DNA from: Laguncularia racemosa
Taxonomy: Eukaryota > Streptophyta > Magnoliopsida > Myrtales > Combretaceae
Assembly: GCA_037954665.1 (NCBI GenBank)
Contig: JBBMOL010000046.1
Coordinates: 1 to 64,000 of the forward strand
Direction: 5' to 3'
Length of the DNA: 64,000 nucleotides
Every line of letters starts with the position of its first letter. The first letter of the stretch is position 1. Shown here piece after piece: positions 1 to 16,300 of the stretch. Below the pieces are notes generated by a model that saw only the letters and a list, made by a program, of their open reading frames with translations, did no database searches and was not told the origin of the DNA. Both the position numbers and the translations under genes were made by a program.

Positions 1-630
1 TTGGGAAATTTTTAAAATTTTCAAAAAATTTTTTGTGGGGAATTTCACTATTTTTTGGGGAAAAACAAAAATAAGGGAAAAAAAGGGAATTTTTCGGACA
101 AACCCCAATTGACAAATTTGAGCAGTTTTGTACGCATTTGTAACCTATTTGGGAAATGAATGAATTTTTTAAATTTTTTAGTGAAAATTTTAAAGAAAAA
201 TTTTTTATTTTTAATTTGTTAAAAGGCCGACATTTTTTAAAAAAAAGGGAAAAATTTGCCCTGAAATTTTAGCATTTAAAAAAATTGGGAAAATTTTGCA
301 TGATATTTTGGTAAAATTTTTAAGAAATATTTTTAAAAATTTTTAAAAATTTTTTTTTTAAATTTTTAGTAAAAGAAGAAAATTTGTTTTATTAAAGCAG
401 CCCCCCTTTTTTTGAAAGGGCATTTTTTAAACAATTGGGGTTAAAAAAAGGGGCCCAAATTTTTCCATGGAGCCCTTGAAAAATTTGGGTTAAAATTTTC
501 GCTTTTTGTAAAAAAAATTTTTTAAAAATTGTTAATTTTGGGACATTTGGATGACAAAATTTTAAAACACATTTGTTTATGGTAATTAGTAGTTGTTTGT
601 AACGCAAGAATTTGTAAATCCCATATGGTT

Positions 631-632
<2 letters not shown>
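1..632. repeat. A/T-rich, strongly degraded satellite-like sequence
   Basis: No gene is visible. The stretch is full of short A and T runs. Short pieces resembling the satellite can be recognised, for example the series 'gacaaatttg', 'gtacgcatttgtaac' near 110-145 and a degraded copy of the tail of a monomer at about 535-610. It reads like satellite sequence with very many small deletions and homopolymer errors. Whether this is true decay or poor read consensus cannot be settled from the sequence; I favour poor consensus. Confidence 0.5.

Positions 633-699
<67 letters not shown>
633..699. repeat. T homopolymer, 67 bases
   Basis: An uninterrupted run of 67 T lies between degraded satellite sequence on both sides. 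There is no retrotransposon or Pol III gene body next to it that would make it a poly(A) tail in reverse. It is probably the same kind of consensus artefact as the larger A/T block at 3328-4487. Confidence 0.9.
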
Positions 700-702
<3 letters not shown>

Positions 703-1882
703 GCGAAACGTTGAAATTTGTAGCGAGTTTTGACAGTATATTTGAAGAGTTGAGAACGCAATGATTTTTGGTTACAAGTTTGTAGTGACAAATTTGAAGC
801 ATTGTTTAGTGGATTGCAGCTAGTTTGTTGAGTAAGAAGACATTAGTATATAGTGTAAATTGGGTGCATTTCATCGCGATGGGAACAACTCAAATTTAGA
901 TGTATTTGTACAGCTATTTGTAACCAAATTGGAAACGCGAGTATTTGGTTCAATGTTTTGGCATATTCAACGAAAATTTTTGTAGTGGATAGCTTTTGTG
1001 GAACGACAAACATTTGTTACAAAATAGAGTGATATTGGCTGACATTTTTCGCGATGGAGCAACAAGTTGAAATTAGCGTGTATTTGTAGATTTGTAACGA
1101 ATTTTGGGAAACCGCATGATTTGGTTAAATTTTGGCATATTTCACAAATTTTGTAGTGGAATTCGCTTTTTTTGGTAAGACGATTAGTACAATAGGTGAA
1201 AATTGGTGACATTTTATCGCGTGCAGCAACAATTGACAATTTTAGCGGTATTTGTGCAGTTATTAAAATATTGCAGGACGGCAATGATATTGGGTTACAA
1301 TGTTAGTGACAATTTCAGAAATTTTTGTAGTGTAATTCAGTTGTTAGTAAAGGCATTATGTTCAAATATGATAAAATTTGCCTGTTTCGCATGAGCAACT
1401 TGAAAATTGAGGGATATTTGTAGCGCAATTAAGAATATTAGAAAAGCCGAATGATTTGGTCAATTTTGTAGTGACTTTTGAACAAACATTGTTGTGTGGA
1501 TGCAGCTGTTTTTAGTAACGACAGACTTATAGTCATATAGAGTGATAAAATTGTGGCCGCATTTTCACGCGATGGCAACAACTTGACACATTTGACGTGA
1601 ATTTTGATATTTTAACGAAATTCGGACAACCGCAGATATTGTGGTTCAATTTTTAGTGACTATTTCAAAAATTTGTGGGTATGACTATTTTTAGTCGACA
1701 AGACTTTAGTTAAACATAGTGATTAATTGGGCCGGATTTTCGGATGGGCAACACTTGAAAATTTGACGTAATTGTAGGCTATTAAGAATATTTCGGACAA
1801 CTCCAATGAATTTTGGTACATGTTTTAGTGACAATTGCACGAAATTGTTAGGGAATTAGTAGTTTTGGTGACAGACATTATT
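700..1882 (+). repeat. Deletion-rich copies of the 247-bp satellite
   Basis: Recognisable landmarks of the satellite recur in the right order ('tttcatcgcgatgg', 'caacttg', 'atttgta', 'gcagct'). Spacing is shorter than 247 bp and nearly every motif has lost one or more bases. The pattern is dominated by single-base deletions, unlike the substitution-type variation of the clean array to the right. There is no coding potential. Confidence 0.7.
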
Positions 1883-4487
<2,605 letters not shown>

Positions 4488-6780
4488 CATACATGAGTGA
4501 TTAAAATTGTGGCCGTGACATTTTCATCGCGATGGCAGCAACAACGTTGACAACATTTGTAGCGATGATATTTGTAGCAGCTATGTTATAGCAATTTCGA
4601 GCAACTTATGCGAATAATTTGTGGTTAATTTGCGAGTGAATTTGTGATCAAATTTTTGATTTTGCAAGCAATATTTGTTTAGTAAGACATGGAATTTAGT
4701 AGAATACAAAGGATTAAAATTGTGCATTTCACGATGAGCACAACAAGTGCACAACATTTGACGGATGAATTTTGACACATTTCGTACGAATTTGGGCAAG
4801 CGCATATATTTGGTAAAGTTTGTATGCAACAAGATTTTGTGGATATAGTGATATTAGTAAAAAACATTTTTAGTGTACAAGTAGTGTTATAGACGAACAT
4901 TTTTCATGATAAGTGATAAAATTTGGCGTAATTTTGCGATTGCAGCAAATGTTTGATAACGAATATTGGGATATATGCAAGATTGTTTTTAATGTATGAA
5001 TATTTAACGGAACAATTTAGGTAAATTTTGAAATTGTTTGAGTAAGATTAGTGAAGTACAATTATAGATGATGAATTTTTGTGACATTTTATCGCATTGT
5101 AAACAATTGAAATTGTGGTATATTTAGCACTATTGAACGAAAATTGTAAAATTACATGTTAGAATATTTAGTTAAATTTGGGACAATTGCGCAATTTTTA
5201 GTTGAGTGAATTGTAGCTATATTTGTTAGTGAATGCACATTTGTTAATAAAGATAAAATTGTTGGTTACATCATAGGATGATGAATGACTGTGAACATTT
5301 GTAGCGATGAATGTACAGTAATCGTAGAAATTTGTGGAATTTTCGAGTATTTGGTTGAAATGTCGAAATTTGTGGACAATGTTTGTAGTGACATTTTTAA
5401 AACATTGTTTAGTTAATCATATGTTTAGTAGACGACATTTTAGTAAATAGTGAATAAAGCGACATTTTTTCGCGATGAAACAAGTTGACAAATTTGACGT
5501 ATATTTGTAGAAGCATTTTAGACAATTTTGGTGACAATGCCAGATATTTGTGGTTAATGGTTAGTGCAATTTTTAGACAACAGATTTGTGGTAAACAGTT
5601 TTTGTAGACAGGAATTTTATTAAAACATGAGTGAAATTTGGTGACATTTTCCGATGGCAGCAAACGTGAAACATTTGTACAGATATTTGTGCACAATTTG
5701 TAACAATGTTGAAGAAAGCGCAATATTTTGTGTTATGTTTGTTGAATATGCAAGACATAATTTGTTGGTATTCATGTGTTGTTACGCAAGGACAAATTAA
5801 AAATGAGATGATATTGGCCGTATTTCAACGCATGCGACAACGTGCAAATTTTAGGTATTTTGTAGCATTTGTAACAAATGTTGGTGAATGCCGCAGTTTT
5901 GTACATTTAGTACAAATTTAAAATTTGTGTTTATGCAGCTATTGTTGAAGCAGATTTAAGTAATCTAAGTAAATTTGGGGACAATTCCATGATATTGGTT
6001 TACATGTTTTGTACATATTTGACGCAATTTTGGTGAAATGAGCGTTTTTGTGAAATTTTGTTACATATGAGATAAATTGTGGGTGATTACCTGCAGATTG
6101 AAACAAGCATATATTACATAATGAGATAAATTTGCGGACATGCTGATTGGTACAAGTTGAAATTTTGCTACGCAACATTTTGAGTGAATGCGCATTTTGA
6201 GTTACAAGTTTTAGTCAATATTGAGATAAATTTGGTATTTTCGCATGGAGAACAAGTGACAATTTGTCATTATGAGATTATTGACGTAATTTCTGCACAG
6301 CACAATTGTACATGTGGTATATTTGCAAGACACATTTAGGAATGCATATTGTTAAGTAGAAGGACATATTTCAACAAATTTTGTGGCTGCATTTTTGGTG
6401 CAGAAACTTACAAATTAATGTTGCGCATTATGCGACGCAAATTGAAACTGGCATGATATTTGTGGTCAATGTTGTATGCATTATGCAACGCAACATTTTT
6501 GTGGTAATTGAGACATTTTTGAAACTGGAATTTTATTACACTAGGTGATAAAATGGCCTGACATACATGGGATGGGCCACGTGACAATTTTAAGCGATGA
6601 GTAGCACAAGTAACACAATTTGCAGAAATGCGCATGATATTTGGTAAATGTTTGATGCAATATTTGGAACATTGTTGTAGTGTAATTGCAGCATTTGTTG
6701 GTAGCAAGACATTTAGTTCAATAGAGGTAAATTTGCTACATTTTATAATGGCGAACATTCAACATTGAGCGAATTTAGCA
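4488..6780 (+). repeat. Degraded satellite monomers
   Basis: The first hundred bases are a clean left-subfamily monomer. From about 4585 the repeat is only just recognisable. Landmarks corresponding to 'catcgcgatgg...caac' recur near 4735, 5090, 5465, 5650, 5825, 6090, 6240, 6395, 6565 and 6740, mostly 150-230 bp apart instead of 247. Losses are mostly single-base deletions. No gene or other element is visible. Confidence 0.6.
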
Positions 6781-9700
6781 CTATTTGTAACGAATATTTG
6801 CGTAGAAACTGCGCAATGTATTTGTGGTTACAATGTTTGTAGTGACAATTTTGCACAACAACATTTGTTGTAGTGGTAATTGCAGCTATTTGTTGAGTAA
6901 CGACAAGACATTTATAGTTACAAACATAGAGTGATTAAATTGTGGCCGTGACATTTTCATCGCGATGGCAAGCAACAACGTTGACACATTGAGCGATGAT
7001 TTTGAGCTTTGTAGAATATTGGAACCCCAGATTTGTGTAATGTGTAGCTATTTCACAACATGTGTGTAGCAGCTATTTGTAACGACAATATTTGCGTGAC
7101 AACTGCCGCAATGATATTTGTGGTTACAATGTTTGTAGTGACATATTTGCAACGACAACATTTGTTGTAGTGGTAATGCAGCTAGTTGTTTGGTACGACA
7201 AGGACATTATAGTTACAATACATAGAGTGATTAAAATTGTGGCCGTGACATTTCATCGCGATGGCAGCAACAACGTTGACAACATTTGAGCGATGATATT
7301 TGTAGCAGCTATTTTGTAACGACAATATTGCGAGACAACTGCCGCAATGATATTTGTGGTTACAATGTTTGTAGTGACAATATTTGCAACGACAACATTT
7401 GTTGTAGTGGTAATTGCAGCTAGTTTGTTTGAGTAACGACAAGGACATTTATAGTTACAATACATAGAGTGATTAAAATTGTGGCCGTGACATTTTCATC
7501 GCGATGGCAGCAACAACGTTGACAACATTTGTAGCGATGATATTTGTAGCAGCTATTTGTAACGTCAATATTTGCGAGACAACTGCCGCAATGATATTTG
7601 TGGTTACAATGTTTGTAGTGACAATTTTTTGCAACGACAACATTTGTTGTAGTGGTAATAATTGCAGCATTTGTTTGAGTAACGACAGACATTTATGTGA
7701 CAATAATAGAGTGATTACAATTGTGGCATGAATTTTCATCGCGATGGAGCAACAAGTTACAACATTTGTAGCGATGATATTTGTTGCGCTATGTTTGCAA
7801 TGCAATATTTGGGGACAACTGCCGCAATGATATTTGTGGTTACAATGTTTGTAGTGACATATTTGCAACGACAACATTTGTTTAGGTAATGCAGCTATTG
7901 TTTGAGTAACGACAAGACATTTATAGTGACAATATAGAGTGATTACAAATTGTGGCCATATTTTCACGGATGGAGCAAAATTACACATTTGTAGCGATGA
8001 TTTTGTGCACTATTTAAGACAATTGCGGGACAACTCCGCAAGATATTTTGGTTACATGTTTGTAGTGACATATTTGCACGACAACATTTGTTGTAGTGTA
8101 TTGCAGCTATTTGAGTACGACAGACATTATAGTACATATAGAGGATTAATTGTGGCTGAATTCTCGCGATGGAGCAACAACTTGAACATTTGTAGCGATG
8201 ATATTTCGCTATTTGAGAAATATTGCGGACAACTGCGCAATGATATTTTGGTACAATGTTTGTAGTGACAATTTTGCACGACAACATTGTTGTAGTGGTA
8301 TTGCAGCATTTGTTGAGTAACACAGGACATTATGTACAATACATGAGTGATTAAATTGCCTGAATTTTCATCGCGAGAGCAACAAGTTGACACATTGTGG
8401 ATGATTTTGTGCGCTATTGAAGATATTTGGGACAACTGCCGCAAAATTTTGGTTACAATGTTTGTAGTGACTATTGCACGACAAATTTGTAGTGGTAATT
8501 GCAGCTACTTGCTGAGTAACGACAGACATTTATAGTGATAATGAGTGATTACATTTGCCTATATTTTCATGGATGTAGCACAAGTAACATTTGTAGCGTG
8601 ATATTGTCACATGTTGCAATGACAATATTTGCGGTGACAACTGCCGCAATATATTTGTGGTTACAAGTTTGTAGTGACATATTTGCAACGACAACATTGT
8701 TGTAGTGGTAATTGCAGCTACTTTGTTTGAGTAACGACATGGACATTTATAGTGACAATACATAGAGTGATTACAATTGTGGCATGATATTTTCATCGCG
8801 ATGTAGCAACAACGTTGACAACATTGTAGCGAGATATTTGTTGCGCTATGTTTGCAATGAATATTTGGGGACAACTGCCGCATGATATTTGTGGTTACAA
8901 TGTTTGTAGTGACATATTTGCAACGACAACATTTGTTGTAGTGGTAATTGCAGCACTTTGTTGAGTAACGACATGGACATTTATAGTGACAATACATAGA
9001 GTGATTACAATTGTGGCCATGATATTTTCATCGCGATGGTAGCAACAACGTTGACAACATTTGTAGGAGATATTTGTTGCAGCTATGTTTGCAATGGTAA
9101 ATAATTGGGAGACAACTGCCGCAATGATATTTGTGGTTACAATGTTTGTGTGACTATATTTGCAACGACAACATTTGTTGTAGTGGTAATTGCAGCTACT
9201 TTGTTGAGTAACGACATGGACATTATAGTGACAATACATAGAGTGTTAAATTGTGGCAGATATTTTCATCGCGTGTAGCAACAACGTTGACAACATTTTA
9301 GCGACGTATTTGTGAGCTTTTTCAATGGTAATAATTGGAAACAACTGCGCAATGATATTTGTGTTACAATTTTGTGTGCATATTTGCAACGACACATTGT
9401 TGTAGTGGTAATTGCAGCACTTTGTTTGGTAACGACATGACATTTATAGTGACAATAATGAGTGATTACAATTGTGCCATGTATTTCATCGCGATGGTGA
9501 ACAAGTACACATTTGTGCATGATATTTGTGCAGCTTGTTTGCAATGAATTGGGTGAAACTGCCGCAATGATATTTGGTTACAATGTTTGTAGTGACAATA
9601 TTTGCAACGACAATTTGTTGTAGGGTAATTGCAGCTACTTGTTGAGTAACGACATGACATTTATAGTGACAATAAATAGGTGATTACAATTGTGGCCATG
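6781..9700 (+). repeat. Satellite array, transition from left to main subfamily
   Basis: Monomers at 6.8-7.7 kb still carry left-subfamily bases ('gtggccgtgac', 'tatagttacaata'). From about 7.7 kb 'tatagtgacaata' appears, and from 8.5 kb 'gtggccatgatatt'. Many monomers here have scattered single-base deletions (for example 7.76-8.6 kb and 9.24-9.70 kb), so the subfamily switch coincides with poor sequence quality. Confidence 0.8.
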
Positions 9701-10214
9701 ATATTTTCATCCGATGTAGCCAACGTTGACACATTTGAGCGATGTATTTGTTGCAGCTTTTTGCAATGACAATTTGCGGTGACAACTGCCGCAATGATAT
9801 TTGTGGTTACAATGTTTGTAGTGACAATATTTGCAACGACAACATTTGTTGTAGTGGTAATTGCAGCTACTTTGTTTGAGTAACGACATGGACATTTATA
9901 GTGACAATAAATAGAGTGATTACAATTGTGGCCATGATATTTTCATCGGATGGTAAGCAACAAGTTTACAACATTTGTAGCGATGATATTTGTTAGCAGC
10001 TATGTTTGCAATGTAATATTTGCGGTGACAACTGCCGCAATGATATTTGTGGTTACAATGTTTGTAGTGACAATATTTGCAACGACAACATTTGTTGTAG
10101 TGGTAATTGCAGCTACATTGCTTGAGTAACGACATGGACATTTATAGTGACAATAAATAGAGTGATTACAATTGTGGCCATGATATTTTCATCGCGATGG
10201 TAGCAACAACGTTG

Positions 10215-10364
10215 ACAACATTTGTAGCGATGATATTTGTTGCAGCTATGTTTGCAATGACAATATTTGCGGTGACAACTGCCGCAATGATATTTGTGGT
10301 TACAATGTTTGTAGTGACTATATTTGCAACGACAACATTTGTTGTAGTGGTAATTGCAGCTACT
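10215..10364 (+). repeat. 15-bp subrepeats inside a satellite monomer (example)
   Basis: In this representative monomer a TTT triplet recurs at 10221, 10236, 10251 and 10266, then at 10293, 10308, 10323 and 10338, with the related ATT at 10353. The step is exactly 15 bp except for one 27-bp step (15+12). The degenerate unit is of the form 'acaatatttgtagtg'. Because the unit is five codons long, the region is open in several frames and translates into a hydrophobic pattern; this is a consequence of the repeat and not evidence of a protein. Confidence 0.85.
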
Positions 10365-13300
10365 TTGCTTGAGTAACGACATGGACATTTATAGTGACAA
10401 TACATAGAGTGATTACAATTGTGGCCATGATATTTTCATCGCGATGGTAGCAACAACGTTGACAACATTTGTAGCGATGATATTTGTTGCGGCTATGTTT
10501 GCAATGACAATATTTGCGGTGACAACTGCCGCAATGATATTTGTGGTTACAATGTTTGTAGTGACTATATTTGCAACGACAACATTTGTTGTAGTGGTAA
10601 TTGCAGCTACATTGCTTGAGTAACGACATGGACATTTATTGTGACAATACATAGAGTGATTACAATTGTGGCCATGATATTTTCATCGCGATGGTAGCAA
10701 CAACGTTGACATCATTTGTAGCGATGATATTTATTGCGGCTATGTTTGCAATGACAATATTTGCGGTGACAACTGCCGCAATGATATTTGTGGTTACAAC
10801 GTTTGTAGTGACAATATTTGCAACGACAACATCTGTTTTAGTGGTAATTGCAGCCACTTTGTTTGACTAACGACATGGACATTTATAGTGACAATACAAA
10901 GAGTGATTACAATTGTGGCCATGATATTTTCATCGCGATGGTAGCAACAACATTGACAACATTTGTAGCAACGATATTTGTTGCAGCTATGTTTGCAATG
11001 GTAATAATTGGGAAGACAACTGCCGCCATGATATTTGTGGTTACAATGTTTGTAGTGACTATATTTGCAACGACAACATTTGTTGTAGTGGTAATTGCAG
11101 CTACTTTGTTTGAGTAACGTACATGGACAATTATAGTGACAATACATAGAGTGATTACAATTGTGGCCATGATATTTTCATCGCGATGTTAGCAACAACG
11201 TTGACAACATTTGTAGCGACGATATTTGTTGCAGCTATGTTTGCAATGGTAATAATTGGGAAGACAACTGCCGCAATGATATTTGTGGTTACAATGTTTG
11301 TAGTGACTATATTTGCAACGACAACATTTGTTGTAGCGGTAATTGCTGCTACTTCGTTTGAGTAACGACGTGGACATTTATAGTGACAATAAATAGACTG
11401 ATTACAATTGTGGCCACGATATTTTCAACGTGATGGAAGCAACAATGTTTACAACATTTGTAGCGATTATATTTGTAGCAGCTGTGTTAGCAATGACAAT
11501 CTTTGCGGTGACAACTGCCGCAATGATATTTGTGGTTACAATGTTTGTAGTGACAATATTTGCAACGACAACATTTGTTGTAGTGGTAATTGCAGCTACA
11601 TTGCCTGAGTAACGACATAGACATTTATAGTGACAATAATAGAGTGATTACAATTGTGGCCATGATATTTTCATCGCGATGGTAGCAACAATGTTGACAT
11701 CATTTGTAGCGATGATATTTGTTACAGCTATGTTTGCAATGACAATATTTGCGGTGACAACTGCCGCAATGATATTTGTGGTTACAATGTTTGTAGTGAC
11801 AATATTTGCAACGACAACATTTGTTGTAGTGGTAATTGCAGCTACTTTGTTTGAGTAACGACATGGACATTTATAGTGACAATACATAGAGTGATTACAA
11901 TTGTGGCCATGATATTTTCATCGCGATGGTAGCAACAACGTTGACAACATTTGTAGCGACGATATTTGTTGCAGCTATGTTTGCAATGGTAATAATTGGG
12001 AAGACAACTGCCGCATGATATTTGTGGTTACAATGTTTGTAGTGACTATATTTGCAACGACAACATTTGTTGTAGTGGTAATTGCAGCTACTTTGTTTGA
12101 GTAACGACATGGACATTTATAGTGACAATACATAGAGTGATTACAATTGTGGCCATGATATTTTCATCGCGATGGTAGCAACAACGTTGACAACATTTGT
12201 AGCGACGATATTTGTTGCAGCTATGTTTGCAATGGTAATAATTGGGAAGACAACTGCCGCAATGAAATTTGTGGTTACAATGTTTGTAGTGACAATATTT
12301 GCAACGACAACATTTGTTGTAGTGGTAATTGCAGCTACATTGCTTGAGTAACGACATGGACATTTATAGTGATAATAAATAGAGTGATTACAATTGTGGC
12401 CATGATATTTTCATCGCGATGGTAGCAACAACGTTGACAACATTTGTAGCGATGATATTTGTTGCAGCTATGTTTGCAATGACAATATTTGCGGTGACAA
12501 CTGCCGCAATGATATTTGTGGTTACAACGTTTGTAGTGACAATATTTGCAACGACAACATTTGTTGTAGTGGTAATTGCAGCTACATTGCTTGAGTAACG
12601 ACATGGACATTTATAGTGACAATACATAGAGTGATTACAATTGTGGCCATGATATTTTCATCGCGATGGTAGCAACAACGTTGACAACATTTGTAGCGAC
12701 GATATTTGTTGCAGCTATGTTTGCAATGGTAATAATTGGGAAGACAACTGCCGCAATGATATTTGTGGTTACAATGTTTGTAGTGACTATATTTGCAACG
12801 ACAACATTTGTTGTAGTGGTAATTGCAGCTACATTGCTTGAGTAACGACATGGACATTTATAGTGACAATAATAGAGTGATTACAATTGTGGCCATGATA
12901 TTTTCATCGCGATGTAGCAACAACGTTGACATCATTTGTAGCGAGATATTTGTTGCAGCTATGTTTGCAATGACAATATTTGCGGTGACAACTGCCGCAA
13001 TGATATTTGTGGTTACAATGTTTGTAGTGACAATATTTGCAACGACAACATTTGTTGTAGTGGTAATTGCAGCTACTTTGTTTGAGTAACGACATGGACA
13101 TTTATAGTGACAATAAATAGAGTGATTACAATTGTGGCCATGATATTTTCATCGCGATGGTAGCAACAACGTTGACAACATTTGTAGCGATATATTTGTT
13201 AGCAGCTATGTTTTGCAATGACAATCTTTGCGGTGACAACTGCCGCAATGAAATTTGTGGTTACAATGTTTGTAGTGACAATATTTGCAACGACAACATT

Positions 13301-16300
13301 TGTTGTAGTGGTAATTGCAGCTACATTGCTTGAGTAACGACATGGACATTTATAGTGATAATAAATAGAGTGATTGCAACTGTTGCCCTGATATTTTCAT
13401 CGCGATGGTAGCAACAACGTTGACAACATTTGTAGCGACGATATTTGTTGCAGCTATGTTTGCAATGGTAATAATTGGGAAGACAACTGCCGCAATGATA
13501 TTTGTGGTTACAATGTTTGTAGTGACTATATTTGCAACAACAACATTTGTTGTAGTGGTAATTGCAGCTACATTGCTTGAGTAACGACATGGACATTTAT
13601 AGTGACAATACATAGAGTGATTACAATTGTGGCCATGATATTTTCATCGCGATGGTAGCAACAACGTTGACATCATTTGTAGCGACGATGTTTGTTGCAG
13701 CTATGTTTGCAATGACAATATTTGCGGTGACAACTGCCGCAATGATATTTGTGGTTACAACGTTTGTAGTGACAATATTTGCAACGACAACATCTGTTGT
13801 AGTGGTAATTGCAGCCACTTTGTTTGAGTAACGACATGGACATTTATAGTGACAATACATAGAGTGATTACAATTGTGGCCATGATATTTTCATCGCGAT
13901 GGTAGCAACAACGTTGACAACATTTGTAGCGACGATATTTGTTGCAGCTATGTTTGCAATGGTAATAATTGGGAAGACAACTGCCGCAATGATATTTGTG
14001 GTTACAATGTTTGTAGTGACTATATTTGCAACGACAACATTTGTTGTAGCGGTAATTGCTGCTACTTCGTTTGAGTAACGACGTGGACATTTATAGTGAC
14101 AATAAATAGAGTGATTACAATTGTGGCCACGATATTTTCAACGTGATGGAAGCAACAATGTTTACAACATTTGTAGCGATTATATTTGTAGCAGCTGTGT
14201 TTGCAATGACAATCTTTGCGGTGACAACTGCCGCAATGATATTTGTGGTTACAATGTTTGTAGTGACAATATTTGCAACGACAACATTTGTTGTAGTGGT
14301 AATTGCAGCTACATTGCCTGAGTAACGACATAGACATTTATAGTGACAATATAATAGAGTGATTACAATTGTGGCCATGATATTTTCATCGCGATGGTAG
14401 CAACAATGTTGACATCATTTGTAGCGATGATATTTGTTACAGCTATGTTTGCAATGACAATATTTGCGGTGACAACTGCCGCAATGATATTTATGGGTAC
14501 AACGTTTGTAGTGACAATATTTGCAACGACAACATCTGTTGTAGTGGTAATTGCAGCCACTTTGTTTGAGTAACGACATGGACATTTATAGTGACAATAC
14601 ATAGAGTGATTACAATTGTGGCCATGATATTTTCATCGCGATGGTAGCAACAACGTTGACAACATTTGTAGCGACGATATTTGTTGCAGCTATGTTTGCA
14701 ATGGTAATAATTGGGAAGACAACTGCCGCAATGATATTTGTGGTTACAATGTTTGTAGTGACTATATTTGCAACGACAACATTTGTTGTAGTGGTAATTG
14801 CAGCTACTTTGTTTGAGTAACGACATGGACATTTATAGTGACAATACATAGAGTGATTACAATTGTGGCCATGATATTTTCATCGCGATGGTAGCAACAA
14901 CGTTGACAACATTTGTAGCTGACGATATTTGTTGCAGCTATGTTTGCAATGGTAATAATTGGGAAGACAACTGCCGCAATGATATTTGTGGTTACAATGT
15001 TTGTAGTGACAATATTTGCAACGACAACATTTGTTGTAGTGGTAATTGCAGCTACATTGTTTGAGTAACGACATGGACATTTATAGTGACAATAAATAGA
15101 GTGATTACAATTGTGGCCATGATATTTTCATCGCGATGGTAGCAACAACGTTGACAACATTTGTAGCGATGATATTTGTTGCAGCTATGTTTGCAATGAC
15201 AATATTTGCGGTGACAACTGCCGCAATGATATTTGTGGTTACAATGTTTGTAGTGACTATATTTGCAACAACAACATTTGTTGTAGTGGTAATTGCAGCT
15301 ACATTTGCTTGAGTAACGACATGGACATTTATAGTGACAATAAATAGAGTGATTACAATTGTGGCCATGATATTTTCATCGCGATGGTAGCAACAACTGT
15401 TACAACATTTGTAGCGACGATATTTGTTGCAGCTATGTTTGCAATGGTAATAATTTGGGAAGACAACTGCCGCAATGATATTTGTGGTTACAATGTTGTA
15501 GTGACAATATTTGCAACGACAACATTTGTTGTAGTGGTAATTGCAGCTACATTCGTTGAGTAACGACATGGACATTTATAGTGACAATAAATAGAGTGAT
15601 TACAATTGTGGCCCTGATATTTTCATCGCGATGGTAGCAACAATGTTGACAACATTTGTAGCGATGATATTTGTTAGCAGCTATGTTTGCAATGACAATC
15701 TTTGCGGTGACAACTGCCGCAATGATATTTGTGGTTACAAGTTTGTAGTGACAATATTTGCAACGACAACATTGTTGTAGTGGTAATTGCAGCTACATTG
15801 TTTGAGTAACGACATGGACATTTATAGTGACAATAAATAGAGTGATTACAATTGTGGCCATGATATTTTCATCGCGATGGTAGCAACAATGTTGACAACA
15901 TTTGTAGCGATATATTTGTTGCAGCTATGTTTTGCAATGACAATATTTGCGGTGACAACTGCCGCAATGATATTTGTGGTTACAATGTTTGTAGTGACAA
16001 TATTTGCAACGACAACATTTGTTGTAGTGGTAATTGCAGCTACTTGTTTGAGTAACGACATGGACATTTATAGTGACAATAATAGAGTGATTACAATTGT
16101 GGCCATGATATTTTCATCGCGATGGTAGCAACAACGTTGACAACATTTGTAGCGAGATATTTGTTGCAGCTATGTTTGCAATGTAATAATTTGGGAAGAC
16201 AACTGCCGCAATGATATTTGTGGTTACAATGTTTGTAGTGACATATTTGCAACGACAACATTTGTTGTAGTGGTAATTGCAGCTACTTTGTTTGAGTAAC

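Noticed and set aside
11340..11375. CENP-B box-like motif in 'cttcgtttgagtaacgacg'
   Set aside because: It fits the first half of the CENP-B box (TTCG, then A at the right distance) but lacks the required CGGG part, and most monomers have 'ctttgtttgag' instead.
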